Source: Pachyseris speciosa
Lineage: Eukaryota > Cnidaria > Anthozoa > Scleractinia > Pachyseridae
NCBI GenBank assembly: GCA_016490735.1
Contig: JAEMWC010000343.1
Coordinates: forward strand, 395,001-459,000
Direction of reading: 5' to 3'
Length of the DNA: 64,000 nt
The notes below the pieces were generated by a model. That model did no database searches, was not told the origin of the DNA, and worked only from the letters and a program-made list of their open reading frames with translations. Within the stretch, counting starts at the first letter, position 1. Each line of letters begins with the position of its first letter. Made by a program: the position numbers and the translations under genes. This document shows, one piece after another, positions 1 through 11,443 of the stretch.

Positions 1-410
1 AAAAATACGGGACAATGTTTTTGAATCAAAATGCAGTTCACATGCAAAAATTTGGACAAATCCAAGCGAACTAAAAAAACGGCCGAAAATTACACATAGG
101 CAGTTTATGCTCTCAGCCCTTCAATTAAGCTCCTATCTGAATATTATGCTTTACTATTTTTAATTACCTGTTACTATTGTTTTAACTGTGAATCAGTTAA
201 CTGCTATTGAATTTTTATTTTGTTAAGACAGGTACTGGTAAACCTATTGTTTTTTTTTGTTGTTTTTTTTTTCTTCTTTTTTTTTTTGAAACAATGTGAT
301 TGTTAGTAACTGCATAGTACTATACCAGTAATTGCAATCATAAATTGTACCAGAGCAGACTGAAGTAAATTATTAGCCCAACATTGCTCCCTGAAAATGT
401 TCAACCTTAC

Positions 411-3400
411 CTGCAAAGGCACAAGAAGTGGAAGAAGTTTGTTGAAATATTTATCCACTGCATCAATATAAGCAGGATACATTGATCGTAGCTTCATTTT
501 GGGATCACGCAGCAGCCAGCTGTGGTCAGAAATCAAGTTCACAAATTATGACAAAAGTTATTTTCCTGATTTGCATATAAAACCTTGTGCCTCTTAAGGA
601 CTATAACAGGTTGGTAATTAAAGATATATTTATAAAAAAAGAGTTTTGAACTTTAAGTATTGCACATGTGTATGTACAGCACAAACAAAAGCAAAAGAAG
701 AGGCAGAGGGGAATAAGGGGGGGGGGTGGGGGTTAAGGGTACAGTCAAACCTCGATTAACTGGACTCAACGGGACTGGAGTGAATAGTCTGGATAATCTA
801 GAGTCTGGATAATCGAAAATATGAATATTAATCAGATAAACACGAATTAATTAGGAAACCAACCTTTCGCTTAGCAACAAAATTAATAAACTTTTCAATG
901 CCTAAATTAAAAAGAATTCAAAAGAATAGCATTTCAGGAATCTTCATCACACCTTATTAATTTTTGATTTATAAAAACAATGGGACCAGAAGAAATGGTC
1001 TGGATAATTGAGGTTCAACTGCATTGGCCACTTCTCCATCCCTTACTCTTTCCACTTTTTCCATATAATGATTACGATATATAAAACTGTTAGTTTTAGT
1101 TAGCAATTAAAAAAGAGTAATGCTAATGATCAATGATGATGAGCTGATAATTACAGCTGTTTGACCTCATTGACGATGATAGTGACAATGACAATGATGA
1201 TGATAATGACGATGATAATGATGATGATGATAATAATAATAATAATAATAATAAAAAAGATTTATACCGCGCCAGTATCCTACTGTTCAAAGGCGCCTTA
1301 CAAAACTTTAAAATTAACACTTAAAACAGCTAAAATTAATTATAAAAAGCTTTCCTAAAAAGAAACGTTTTCAATCTACTTTTAAAAACAGACACAGACA
1401 AAGCATTTCTAATTTCACATGGCAAAGCATTCCATAATGATGGTGCTGCTACAGAGAAAGATCTTGCGCCATATGTTTTCAAGTTATAGGATGGAGAAAC
1501 CAGAAGGTGCTTCGATGATGAGCGTAGTTGACGCGATGGAGTGTAAGATGTAATCAAATCACAAATGTACGACGGTGCCAAGTTATTAAGTGCCTTGTAG
1601 GTTATAAGTAAAATCTTAAAAATAATACGTTGTTCAACGGGAAGCCAGTGAAGATTAAAAAGAACAGGCGTAATGTGATCATGCTTTGTTGTAAGTGTGA
1701 CAAGGCGCGCCGCGGCATTCTGGACGTGTTGTAACTTTTTTATAGTGTAGGCTGGTAGGCCATACAAAAGAGAATTACAGTAATCCAACTTCGAAGTTAC
1801 AAACATATGAACCAGCAATTCAGTAGTAGTCGCTGAAAGAAACTCCCTGATATAGCTGATATTTCGCAGATGATAAAAACGAAGATTTGCAAATGTTAGT
1901 AACATGATCATTAAAGCAAAAATGGCTATCGAAGATAGTGCCGATATTTCTCGCCTTTTGCACGGAGTTTATAGTTTCACCAGCAACTGAAATTTCGTGA
2001 AGGAGTGGTCTTGGAAGATGTTTAGCGGAGATCACCAATAATTCAGTCTTGTCTTTATTTAATTTAAGGCGATTAACCATCATCCAATGATTAATTTCAT
2101 TCACACAGCTCTCGATGTTAGACACCGCTAGATCCCTATCACCCAGTACGGTTGGTTGAAAAGACAAGTATAGCTGTGAGTCGTCAGCATAAAAGTGATA
2201 GCTCAAGTTAAATTTCTTTACGATGTCTGAAAGCGGCGAAGTATAAAGCAAATACAAAATGGGTCCCAAGACAGAACCTTGTGGCACTCCACATTCAAGG
2301 TCATGTTTCGTAGAGGTACCACCCTCGACGGAGACATATTGCATGCGATTCGATAAATAAGATTGCAACCATAATAGAGGCTTTCCAGCTATCCCAAATC
2401 GTACACGCAAACGAGAAAGGAGAATGGCATGATCGACTGTATCGAAGGCAGCAGAAAGGTCTAACAGGAGTAAAATTACAGTTCGACGATTATCAATGGC
2501 AGAAAGGATATCATTGTGCACACGGATGAGTGCAGTTTCGGTACTGTGATATTGCTTGTACGCTGACTGAAATGTCTCATTTAACCCATATTCATTAATG
2601 TAAGAGATAAGTTGATTAGCTACCAATTTTTCAATTGCTTTGCTGATAAATGAAAGATTAGACACCGGGCGATAATTGGAGAACTGTGTATGATCCAAAG
2701 AAGGTTTCTTAAGGAGTGGGCGTAACATGGCAACCTTGAGTTGCGAAGGCATCTGACCAGATTCCAGTGAGATGTTTATTATTTTGGAAATGAAATGCAA
2801 CAGAACACCAAGTGCATTTCTTGTAACATAACCAGGAAGAGGATCCAGAGCACATGACTTAGCAGCCAGCTTAACGATACACGTATGAACTTCGTCCGCT
2901 GTTACCGTTTTGAAATTATCAAAAGAATATGGACAGGCATTGTCAACAACAGGAACTGTATCCCGATGAGAGTGAGCAGCAGTCATTATATGACTCCGTA
3001 TTCTATCTATCTTTGTAGTGAAGTACTCAATAAACTTGTTAGCAAGATCAGTGGGCGATTTGCAGGGGGATATTGAATATCTGTTTTCCTTTGTAGTAGT
3101 TTATCAATTATCTTAAAAAGCTTTTGATAATTTGACTGATTCTCATTAATTAATGATGTGAAATAATTCTTCTTGGAGTCACGAATTAAGTTGTTGACAG
3201 CATTACATCCCTCAACAAACAACTTACGATCAGAAGGAAGTTTGGTCATTCGCCAGCGTCGTTCAAGTTTTCTACGGGATCTCTTTAAATTATTTATCTC
3301 CTCAGAATACCAAGGTGCAGCCGGACGCAGAGTAACTGTCTTGGTTTGCAGTGGAGCATGAGCCTCAAGTATGGAAGCGAGGACTTTATTATATTGATCA

Positions 3401-5004
3401 ATCAAATAATCCAAGGATGAAGATGACGAGGCAAAAAGATCAGGAAGGCTTGAATTCATAACATCAACACAAAAATCATCAAAGTCAATAGATCGAAGCT
3501 TTCTGAATGAAATAATCTTTTTGTCGAGCGGCGGCTTATTGAGCGATAGCTGGAAGTGAACAGCAGCATGATCAGAGATGACAAAAGGAGAACCAATTGA
3601 TAATGATAATGATGACAATGACAATGACAATCATGATAACGAAGAAGATGAGAAGCTACCGTATGATGATGGCAATGACTGTAACAACATGGCAATGATG
3701 ATCATGTGATGATCAATGATCATGAGAATAACCATGCCATAACAGTAACTATGGTGATGATACCATAAATGGTTTCTAACCTTGGAAGTCCTCCAAGATC
3801 CCACTCAGCACAAATGTATGGCCCTGGCCGGATAATCACATACAAACCAATCGACTGGGCCAGTTTGATAAAGTGCCTAAAAGAACAAAGACGTATTAAA
3901 TGTTGTTATGAATTTAATAAAATCTTGATTGCAGGTGAAATAAATTTTAAAATTCTCCTTTTTAACACAAGACCTGCAGCTCAATAAACTAATAAAACTA
4001 AGAAAGGTAAATGCCTTAATTAAAACTACAATTTTTGTCAACATCAAATCTAACCAATAATTTATGAAACTTCTAGCATAAAAACTATGTTAAGACATAC
4101 CATCACTTTCCAAACTTTGCTTACAGGATGAACATATGCACCACACTTTGCTCTTAGCTACATGTAGCTAAAGCACCACAATTTCAAGATTCAATTCATA
4201 CTCAGACAGCAAGATGCTGCAAGACTTATAGCATTTGGAAACCCAAAGGATTAAACTTAACTGATAGATTCTGAACATACCTTACACAAGGAATGCACAA
4301 CATCCAAATTTAACCTGAGCAGCTCATGACCATTCATTCATGCATTGGGTGGGAGCCAATGCATGCATGAGATCAAATATGGACTGACAGTAGCTGCCGC
4401 AGATCCCAATCTCACCCATAGAATAATTTTAAACTGCCATGAAACTACACATTTACATGTGAAATGTGTGGTATACAAAATCAAAACCATCACCATTAAT
4501 ATAACACTCTTTGGTTTAGTTATAGATTCAGGGTTTTCCTTTTCAGGTGGCGACTGACAATTTTTGTCGCCTTTCTGTGAACAGCTCATGCCCAGTCGCT
4601 GGCAATTACAAAAAAAAATCCTTGCTGTCAATACTTTTCAGTCTTAAAACAAAATAGATGATCTAGTAGTTGCACTTTTGGCACTTCTGATACATATTTG
4701 GGAACTAACACACCCACTTAATTCTCTGCCTGCTTTGCTCAAGTCAACTGCAACTTCATTTGAAAAGGAAAACCCTGTAACTTATGACAAATTAAGTTCT
4801 GCAACTTTAACCAACATTTCTATTGTATCTACTGTAAATTATAAAAAAACTCACACTATATCCAAAATGCCTTCAAAGTTGAACTCTCCTTTAATTTCTT
4901 CATGTGAATTCCAGGGAACATACCTGTCAAACATCCAAAAAATGAACTGATTTTACATTACCAATATTATTGTAATTCTGTATTTATCTGTAGATTAAGA
5001 TTAA

Positions 5005-5049
<45 letters not shown>

Positions 5050-8007
5050 CTCATCACGTTTTCCTGCTTTCCATCCATTATATGGTCTTGTATCTGGGTC
5101 CAAGCATTGCACCTGGGTGTTACAGGGGAAGAAGTTATTTCAGCGACAGTACTTTCCTTTTAAGTATGTGGGCTGTTCTAAACATTGTGATTTTCTGAAT
5201 TTCATTGGTGCTAATTAATGTTACCCAGGATTCTACTAGTGACCTTAAAATGTCTAGTAGTCCCTTCTTTATAATTAGCCCTAGAGCTCCAACAACCACT
5301 GGCAAAATGTTTCAATCTGTTTTCACAATATCCCACCTTCTATTGATTTCAATAGGATTATTTCACAAAGACTTTTTTCAATAGAGACCAATGCAAGTCA
5401 TGTACAACAGTGCCAACATACAAAAAAGGAGAGGACTACTAACTTAAAGACAAACATGAAAAAAATACTAACAATGGAAAGGGAACCGGGTTTGATCAGA
5501 TTTATTTCCAGAAGTCAACCTAATTATCGTTTGATGCAGGAAGTTAAATGTTCATGCTCACCCATAAAAGAGAGAAGTTAATATGTAATTATTAATAAAA
5601 ATTATAACCACAGGAGTAAGTTTTGTTCCACTTCTGTTTGAATGTTTTCACTTATCCTGTAATAATGGCTGAAATTTGCATTGGTTTCAATTTCAAGATT
5701 AACATATAATACAACCTTTATTTACATTGTACTTGCCCTAGACAGATTCCAAAATCACAATTTTGTGCTCTGCCCTCTGAGCCATGATATATATCACAAA
5801 TATCCTAACTAGCACTTGACATTCTCAATTATATATAAACTAACATAACCAATGCTGGAAGGGTTGATTGTAAGCTCTACGAAAATAATTGTTTAGTTTT
5901 CTTCTTTTTAAAGGACAAATTATTGTCCAATAAAAGCTACATGTAACATGATCAAAATGTTATCTTTGCAGGACAAATTAAGTAACAAACTGTGTCCAGC
6001 CTTTCCACAAGGTCCCAGGCCAACAAGCTCAAGGGTCGTAGCTAGTAAAATTTAGGTGAACAAAGGCCATTGCCTCGGTAAAAATGTTGAATTTACGGTA
6101 TTTTGTTCCATATTGCGTGTGACTTACAACAAATATAAATAGGTTCTAGTTTCGCAGTGGCATAAACATTTTCTTGAGGTTGGCTGTAAGAGACTATACA
6201 TTGAAAAATAATAAATGAATATCAAATTGTTTTTTTTTTTTGGTCCAAATCAGCTGAATGTTTGTATGTGGCTTTTGATTCAATAGAACAAAAATTAATT
6301 GCCCAATAATTTTTTTGACCATTTTCCACTCTTTTTCAAGAAAAAGCATATACAAAAAAAGGCCCTAAAAGTCATTTGGGGCGGTTATGCTCTCAGTCCT
6401 TCAATTATTCTATGAGGGCGCGCTAGATATGAAGTGATAAATACCCAAAGAGGCACGCCAAGTTGGTTATAATCATTTCATATCCAGCAAGCCAGAGTAG
6501 AATAATTGTTTTATTTAAAACTCTACGATGCATAATTGAGAATCTGAACAAAAAAGTGGAAGAAAGGAACTCGGAGAAAGAGAAAACCAAAAAAAGGACT
6601 AAACAAAAAAGGGCATGAAAACCTTTCAGTGTGTTGGAACGTTTCCGAGCAAAGTTGAATGAATTCAATGAAACTGTCTGAGAACAACGTTAAAGCTTCA
6701 GTTTAGGGTCCTTTTTGGAAAGAGTGCAGAATTTATTTGCTCTGAATGGTTGTAAATGGTCAGTAGTTTGATAAAAATATTCACTCATTGCTCAAAGAGG
6801 GTGGAACAGCTTTCACGAAGATGTTCGAGCCGAACTGGGAAGCGAATTTGTAATCCATCAAAACAACAGCACCATGGGCGAATTTCATCAAAATGAAGAC
6901 ACAATTTCAATTTATTTTGACAGACTGAAACATTGTCTCACCAGACCTGGTTGGAAACAAGATATATGAGGGATAAGCAAGACAAATTCCCAAGTTATGC
7001 TTCAAGAAATGGCTTACAGAAATTTGTCTCAATGCATGGAAGAAAAACTGGAACCGTGGCCAAACAGAATAACAAAAACAACAAGAATGGCGATTCTTCT
7101 CATTTTTTTTTTTTTTTTACAAAACATCATATAGATCTGTAAGGGGAAAGTTTGAAGCTGGTGATTGATATGTTGCATCAAGTACAGGTCAGAATATTTT
7201 TAATGTGTGTTAATTTTTTCAAAAGTGTCACTGATCGCTGGATTTTCAATAGTGGATTATTGCTGCAAATTTTAAGCTAAAGGTCTTGTTTGTTCAGTTT
7301 ATTTTGAATAGACTGGTCTGTGAGCAATTAGTTACAGATTGGTGACGTCGACACTTGTTGTTGAATACATATTTTCAATTTCATTTCGTTGAGTTCAAAA
7401 ACTCTTTCGGTGTCTCCGTAAATAAAAGTGTTTTTGCTAATGTATTTTAGAATACACTTTGCAAAGTATGCTCAAATATCGAGCAGGCTAGGTATCGTCC
7501 AGATACGTTTGGATCACGTTACTTAAGCTTAAATTATATTACTCTTAGCTTTGAGCATTACATAACAAGCTTAAGCTTAATTTAATTTAAACTTACCCTG
7601 TAAGCGTATTCAACTTTGTGTAAGCTTAAGTATAGAAAGCTTACTTAATATTAAACTTATATTTAATAAATCAGAGCTTTTCTATAACCATACAAAATTC
7701 AAGCTTGCAGATTTTCAACTGTAATTATCTACATAGCTTACGTTTCCACAGTGTTAAGCCCCATCGCTTTGAGTTTAAGCAGACGATCTTTCCAATACTC
7801 GGGAACGACTCTAAAGTAGTGTATAGAGCCGCTTAGAATTCGAAATGGTTTTCCCTCGAGATAGAAATTCCGTCCTTCTGTTCTCAGAACGCGCTTTTCC
7901 ATAGGTAAACGTCCAAAGTGCTTGAAACTCATCCATAAAATAATGCACACAGAGATTCCAACGACGATAAGCACCGGCTTTGGACGGATATGAATTGTTT
8001 TCATCAT
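411..8007 (-). CDS. Gene A: GH35 beta-galactosidase-like (GLB1L2/3 type), 5' part, exons 1-4, continues past left edge
   Basis: This gene encodes a glycoside hydrolase family 35 beta-galactosidase-like enzyme that would remove terminal beta-galactose. Four exons join in frame with GT-AG borders: 8007-7742, 4923-4855, 3876-3781 and 519-411. Exon 1 has tandem ATGs at 8007 and 8004, a hydrophobic segment about residues 11-28 (a type II signal anchor) and GH35 motifs such as GSIHYFR. Exon 2 has PWN, exon 3 has [14 protein letters not shown] and exon 4 has SWLLRDP. The catalytic glutamates would lie in exons beyond base 1. The open frame continues upstream of the ATG to a possible acceptor at 8089-8088, so a 5' UTR exon is likely. 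Exons 2-4 and their introns resemble those of gene B at 48.6-51.5 kb. Family assignment is confident; whether the copy is functional cannot be seen here. Confidence 0.88.
742..1021. mobile_element. pogo/Tigger-like MITE
   Basis: Terminal inverted repeats CAGTCAAACCTCGATTAACT (742) and, on the opposite strand, CAGTTGAACCTCAATTATCC (ending 1021) match the classic pogo/Tigger terminus. TA precedes the left end; CA follows the right end, so the TA duplication is slightly decayed. The 280 bp core has no coding capacity. Confidence 0.75.
1231..3605 (-). mobile_element. CR1/L2-like non-LTR retrotransposon (LINE), 5'-truncated, in gene A intron 3
   Basis: The copy begins at about 3600 inside the last part of an APE-type endonuclease (motif ISDHAAVHF) and runs through a full reverse transcriptase region. 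The element ends in a TTA-type microsatellite tail (1231-1253), as expected for CR1/L2-group elements that finish in short tandem repeats. It lies in the same orientation as gene A. The homologous intron of gene B (48727-49490) is only ~0.76 kb and lacks it. Two frameshifts (near 3050 and near 1900) make it non-autonomous today, although few stops are present, so it is moderately young. Confidence 0.88.
1336..3600 (-). pseudogene. LINE endonuclease/reverse transcriptase ORF2 fragment with two frameshifts
   Basis: Three overlapping frames carry successive parts: 3600-3007 (endonuclease end, [10 protein letters not shown], and a linker), 2986-1820 (reverse transcriptase, including [44 protein letters not shown] and the catalytic [10 protein letters not shown]) and 1911-1336 (C-terminal thumb and X region with [10 protein letters not shown] and [11 protein letters not shown]). 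The YADD box is intact. Frame breaks near 3050 and near 1900 separate the parts. It would have copied element RNA into DNA at the target site. The clade call CR1/L2-like rests on the C-terminal LHWLP and LWN(A/S)LP signature. Confidence 0.85.
5006..5048. repeat. (ATG)n microsatellite
   Basis: About fourteen consecutive ATG triplets lie in intron 1 of gene A. Any reading through it as poly-Met is an artefact. Confidence 0.95.
5050..7740. other. Gene A intron 1, no gene recognised
   Basis: This AT-rich stretch shows no exon or protein motif I recognise. The part near 5350-5420 resembles 51905-51960 downstream of gene B exon 2, so the duplication extends at least this far. Bases 7520-7660 are unusually rich in AAGCTTAA-type motifs. 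Confidence 0.6.
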
Positions 8008-8467
8008 AGTTCGAGCTCCATACAATTTGCAATACACTGTTGTTCTATTAAGTGCAAGGGTTGAAGAATTTGCTCTCGGAGACAAGACCTGTAAGGTTAA
8101 TGAATAACTTAACGTAGTACAGAAATCAGATCCAAAATCAATGCTTTCCGAGCATCTTCCACCCTAAACTCCAAGTTTTCCTGGTATTGTTTTGCAAAAA
8201 AGACCACGTCAAGACCACATCCAAAATAAAGCCCGACATCGTGTCAGCGGTCAGCGGTCAGTAGAGTTACACAAAACTGAAGGGTCGGGAGGGTGGGGAG
8301 GTTAGTTTGTGGCCCAGGTTCCGTTGTTGTTCGGTTTCTAATTATTTTCAAAAAGTCCCTTTTTTATTATTTTTTTTGGCACAAACAGTTACAGCTCTTA
8401 GTTCGAGATATAAACTCACACATATGAAGCAAGCTGGCATAGACTTATGCAGCGTGTTTCGTTCAGT

Positions 8468-8670
8468 AATACGGCAAACGGCAAACGGCAAACGCCAGGC
8501 TGAAATTTTCTCTTTGATGAAAAACAATGAAGCTCTTTTGGTTTAAGCTTGTCTCCACCCAGTCGGCCACAGCTATCAAGCAGACACGAAAAAGAGAGAA
8601 GTGAGTTCGAGAAACACAAGTTTCTGCGTTTTAGAACAAACAGCGGCTTGACGTTTCCCGTTTGGCGTTA

Positions 8671-8680
<10 letters not shown>
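8468..8680. mobile_element. Palindromic MITE-like element with CGGCAAA terminal repeats
   Basis: Three tandem CGGCAAA units start near 8471, and an inverted, degenerate copy (CCCGTTTGGCGTTAGCCGT) lies at 8658-8676. The same terminal motif bounds a second element at 8876-9068. Confidence 0.5.
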
Positions 8681-8701
<21 letters not shown>

Positions 8702-8875
8702 CCTCGGGCTCCCACCCCCTGTCCCAAAATAATAATATTTCCCAAAGTTATATTACATCCAGTCATAATCTTTTTAACAATTATATACCACACAAGCTGA
8801 ATAATTAGCGGACCAAAACATCACTTATGTGTGACAATAGAGAGTTTTTAAACTCTCTATTGTCACAAAAGCATG

Positions 8876-9070
8876 ACGTATACGGCAGACGGCAAACGGC
8901 AAAGAGTACCTCTGATTATTTATTCTCTTCTTGTAAATAAATCACCCAAAAAAGGGACAAATGTCTCCTACTATTCACGGCAAATAAAAATATTTTCACT
9001 CTACTGTACAGACAGCTGAAGACAGACGGCAAAAGTTTCCGATTTTTGCCGTTTGCCGTTTGACGTAACG
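8876..9070. mobile_element. MITE with ACGGCAAACGGC-type ends, nested
   Basis: The ends TGACGTATACGGCAGACGGC (from 8874) and, inverted, GACGTTACGTCAAACGGCAA (to about 9071) form imperfect terminal inverted repeats with internal CGGCAAA repeats. It sits between GTGACAATA and TATACCGACAAG of the split MITE, so it inserted into that element. Confidence 0.6.
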
Positions 9071-9357
9071 TCCCTAATATACCGACAAGTGGTCGTCGGG
9101 ATCGTGACTGAAACACCACACGAGTACTATGAGTAACACACGAGTACTACGAGTAACACACGAGTGACATACCATTACATACGAGTAAATACGAGTGACA
9201 TAGGGGTACATACAGATACATACAAGTAACATACAAGTAACATACGAATACATACGAGTAACACACAGGTAACATACGGTCAAATGTGGGTAATACGCAT
9301 GTAATCTGTAACATACAAGAAAATGGATCTTTCTCCGTAATCTTTGATTTGTCTTTA

Positions 9358-9647
9358 TACAGCTTGGTGTATTTATTAATTAAAGGGTGTAGTGTGGGCA
9401 GAAAATAGCATTTGAGGGTGTGTGATGGGAGGGGTGGGGAGGGGAGGGTGATACAGCTTGGTGTATTTATTAATTAAAGGGTGTAGTGTGGGCAGAAATT
9501 AGCATTTGAGGGTGTGTTATGGGAGGGGTGGGAGAAGGAGGGTGATACAGCTTGGTGTATTTATTAATTAAAGGGTGTAGTGTGGGAAGAAATTAGCATT
9601 TGAGGGTGTGTTATGGGAGGGGTGGGGGAGGGAGGGTGATACAGCTT
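9358..9647. repeat. Tandem repeat, three ~94 bp units
   Basis: TACAGCTTGGTGTATTTATT starts at 9358, 9452 and 9546, and TACAGCTT recurs at 9640, giving a 94 bp period. Each unit ends in a G-rich GGGAGGGGTGGG tract. One inverted, diverged unit lies at 9880-9990 in the opposite foldback arm, so the array expanded in one arm only. Confidence 0.9.
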
Positions 9648-10280
9648 CGACTGGGGTATCTGCAGGGTTGTTAACCATTTATAAAAAATCCTGAAATTTC
9701 GGTTAGAACTTTTCGTTCAGAAGGAACGGTACATGTTGTTTACCATTTGCCTAAAATTTCCGGATTGTTGGACTGAATAGATTACGCTCGGCCAAAAGCC
9801 AAGAGGACTGAAGGTACAGTAGTACGAAAAATAGAAACTTGTAAATGTAAATACATGTTTTCTCTGAACAAACTGATCGCATCACCCCCCTCCCCACCCC
9901 CCCTTCCCCACTCCCACACACACGCAAATACCCTCAAATGCTACTTTCTCCCCACACTACACCCTTGCATTCATAAATACACCGAGCAATAAAAAAATCA
10001 AAGGTTTCGGAGACAGATCCAATTTCTTGACTCAGGGACAACTGAGAATCCCATCAAGCCCCCCCCCCCCTCCTCTCCCCCTAACCCCTCCCTCCATCAC
10101 ACAGATCACAAAAATTTCGGAGAGAGATCCAATTACTTGTTTTTTACTTTGTAGATTTCATGCGTATTACCGTATGTTACCTGTGTGTTACTCGTATGTA
10201 TTCGCATGTTACTCGTATGTATCTGTATGTATCCGTATGTCACTCGTATATACTCGTATGTACTGGTATGTTACTCGTCA

Positions 10281-10602
10281 GGAGCCCATGAATAGGAGCT
10301 TCACTCTCCCATACAAGCCCTTTGAGTCAACCTTTGCGCGTATCTTTTCTATTTTTAGAAGGCTGTGGGTTTCTAAATTCGCACGCACTGTTTAGAATGC
10401 CCAAGAGAAGGATCGGGACAACGCGCTTCCCACCTTTGGCCACAATTTTTTTATGGATGCTTGTGGGCGGAATTTACTGGAAACAGATTTTCCCAAGAAA
10501 TTGGAGCCTCCTGCAGAAACAGCCGTTCTAAAAATAGAAAGATACGCGCAAACGTTGACTCAAGAAACCAGTGCATATGGAGGCTCCTATTCATGGGCTC
10601 CT
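10281..10602. mobile_element. Inner foldback element nested in the larger foldback's right arm
   Basis: GGAGCCCATGAATAGGAGC at 10281 is the inverse of GCTCCTATTCATGGGCTCC ending at 10602. The inner parts GAGTCAACCTTTGCGCGTAT and ACGCGCAAACGTTGACTC also pair. It interrupts the TACTCGTATGT repeat series of the outer arm. Confidence 0.75.
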
Positions 10603-11004
10603 GTACTCGTATGTTACTCGTAGTACTCGTGTGGTGTTTTAGTCACGATCGTCGGAAATTGTAAAATATCGCGCACCGGCTGCTCTCACCTCCGAGTTAA
10701 CCAATCAGAGTGCGCGAAAAGCACCATTCACTTGTGTGGTAAATACTAATGGATATTCCACGTGTAAAAACTACAAGTGCATTTTCTTTCAGTTGAAGTG
10801 ATCCCTGATCTTTGGTGTTTACGTTAGTCTGTCTTAGTTTCTTTCTTGGCCTCTCGTTTTGTCATATTATTTATTATTATTATATCTCTCACTTAGTACG
10901 TGCGCTGTGATTGGTCAATTTTGCGGGCCGTATTCTACAGTACGGCCCGCTTGACTTCAACAAGGTTTCTTTCCCGCGCGCCGGATTAACCTCAGAGATA
11001 TAAT

Positions 11005-11170
11005 AAATATCTTACTAACCTCGTTTTATCGGTCCGTACTGTAAGTTACGGATCCTCGTTTTTTCCCATTAATTCATGGCCCGCGCGCTTCGCGCTTGGG
11101 CCATAAATCAAAAGGAAAAAACTAGGTCCGTAATTTACAGTACGGACCTCGAACTCGGTTAGTAAGAGGT
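11005..11170. mobile_element. Palindromic element, GGTCCGTACTGTAA-type arms
   Basis: GGTCCGTACTGTAAGTTACGGA near 11032-11053 pairs with TCCGTAATTTACAGTACGGACC at 11128-11149, and flanking TTACTAACC pairs with GGTTAGTAAG. A third tract with TACAGTACGGCCCGC lies at 10935-10951. Confidence 0.6.
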
Positions 11171-11172
11171 AT

Positions 11173-11443
11173 GTATATACCACACAAGTGAACGGTGCCT
11201 TTCGCGCTCTCTGATTGGTTGACTCGGAGGTGGTTAGCAAGTACTATTCACCTCTGAGAAGCCGACGCGCGAGATTTTACAATTTCCGGCCGCTTGTCGG
11301 TATATTGTCACACATAAAGTAATGTTTTGGTCCTCTAATTATTCAGCTTGTGTGGTATATACTAAAACAATTATTCACCTCAGTGTCGGTGAAAGTGGTC
11401 GATATCCACCACTACTCACCTCCACTTCGGTGAATAATTGTTA
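11173..11443 (-). mobile_element. Composite element: TATACCACACAAG MITE plus AACAATTA stem-loop
   Basis: The MITE (11173-11362) and an adjacent stem-loop (AACAATTATTCACC... to 11443) are joined by the TTTTAGTATA linker seen at 46128-46143. Read on the minus strand, the order stem-loop then MITE equals the copy at 46017-46330. Confidence 0.75.

Larger units (their letters stand above)
9100..10650. mobile_element. Large foldback element (~1.55 kb) with long degenerate inverted arms
   Basis: The left arm, GATCGTGACTGAAACACCAC followed by repeated ACGAGTA(C/A)-type units (9100-9300), mirrors the right arm of TACTCGTATGT-type units (10160-10280, then 10603-10650), which ends GGTGTTTTAGTCACGATC. 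The GATTT/AGATCCA region near 9325-9345 and the GGGTGTAGTGTGGG region are mirrored at 9890-10022. No coding sequence is recognisable. Confidence 0.72.
8782..10746. mobile_element. TATACCACACAAG-type MITE split by nested insertions
   Basis: The left end, TATATACCACACAAGCTGAA at 8782, and the right end, CACTTGTGTGGTAAATAC to 10746, match an uninterrupted ~190 bp copy at 46141-46330. Here the two halves are ~2 kb apart. Internal landmarks are in the same order: GGACCAAAACAT, GTGTGACAATA, TATACCGACAAG, then GTCGGAAATTGTAAAAT and ACCAATCAGAG. Everything between is explained by at least two later insertions. Confidence 0.75.

Noticed and set aside
1161..1358. Plus-strand Met/Ile-rich open frame
   Set aside because: It is only the translation of ATG/ATA microsatellite sequence at the LINE tail.
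8005..8085. Upstream extension of gene A exon 1 to about 8085
   Set aside because: The first codon there is TTG on the coding strand; the first in-frame ATG is at 8007, and a splice acceptor just upstream suggests 5' UTR.
9010..10650. CRISPR-like regular repeats
   Set aside because: The ACGAGTA/TACTCGT repeats are arms of a foldback in eukaryotic DNA without equal spacers or associated genes.
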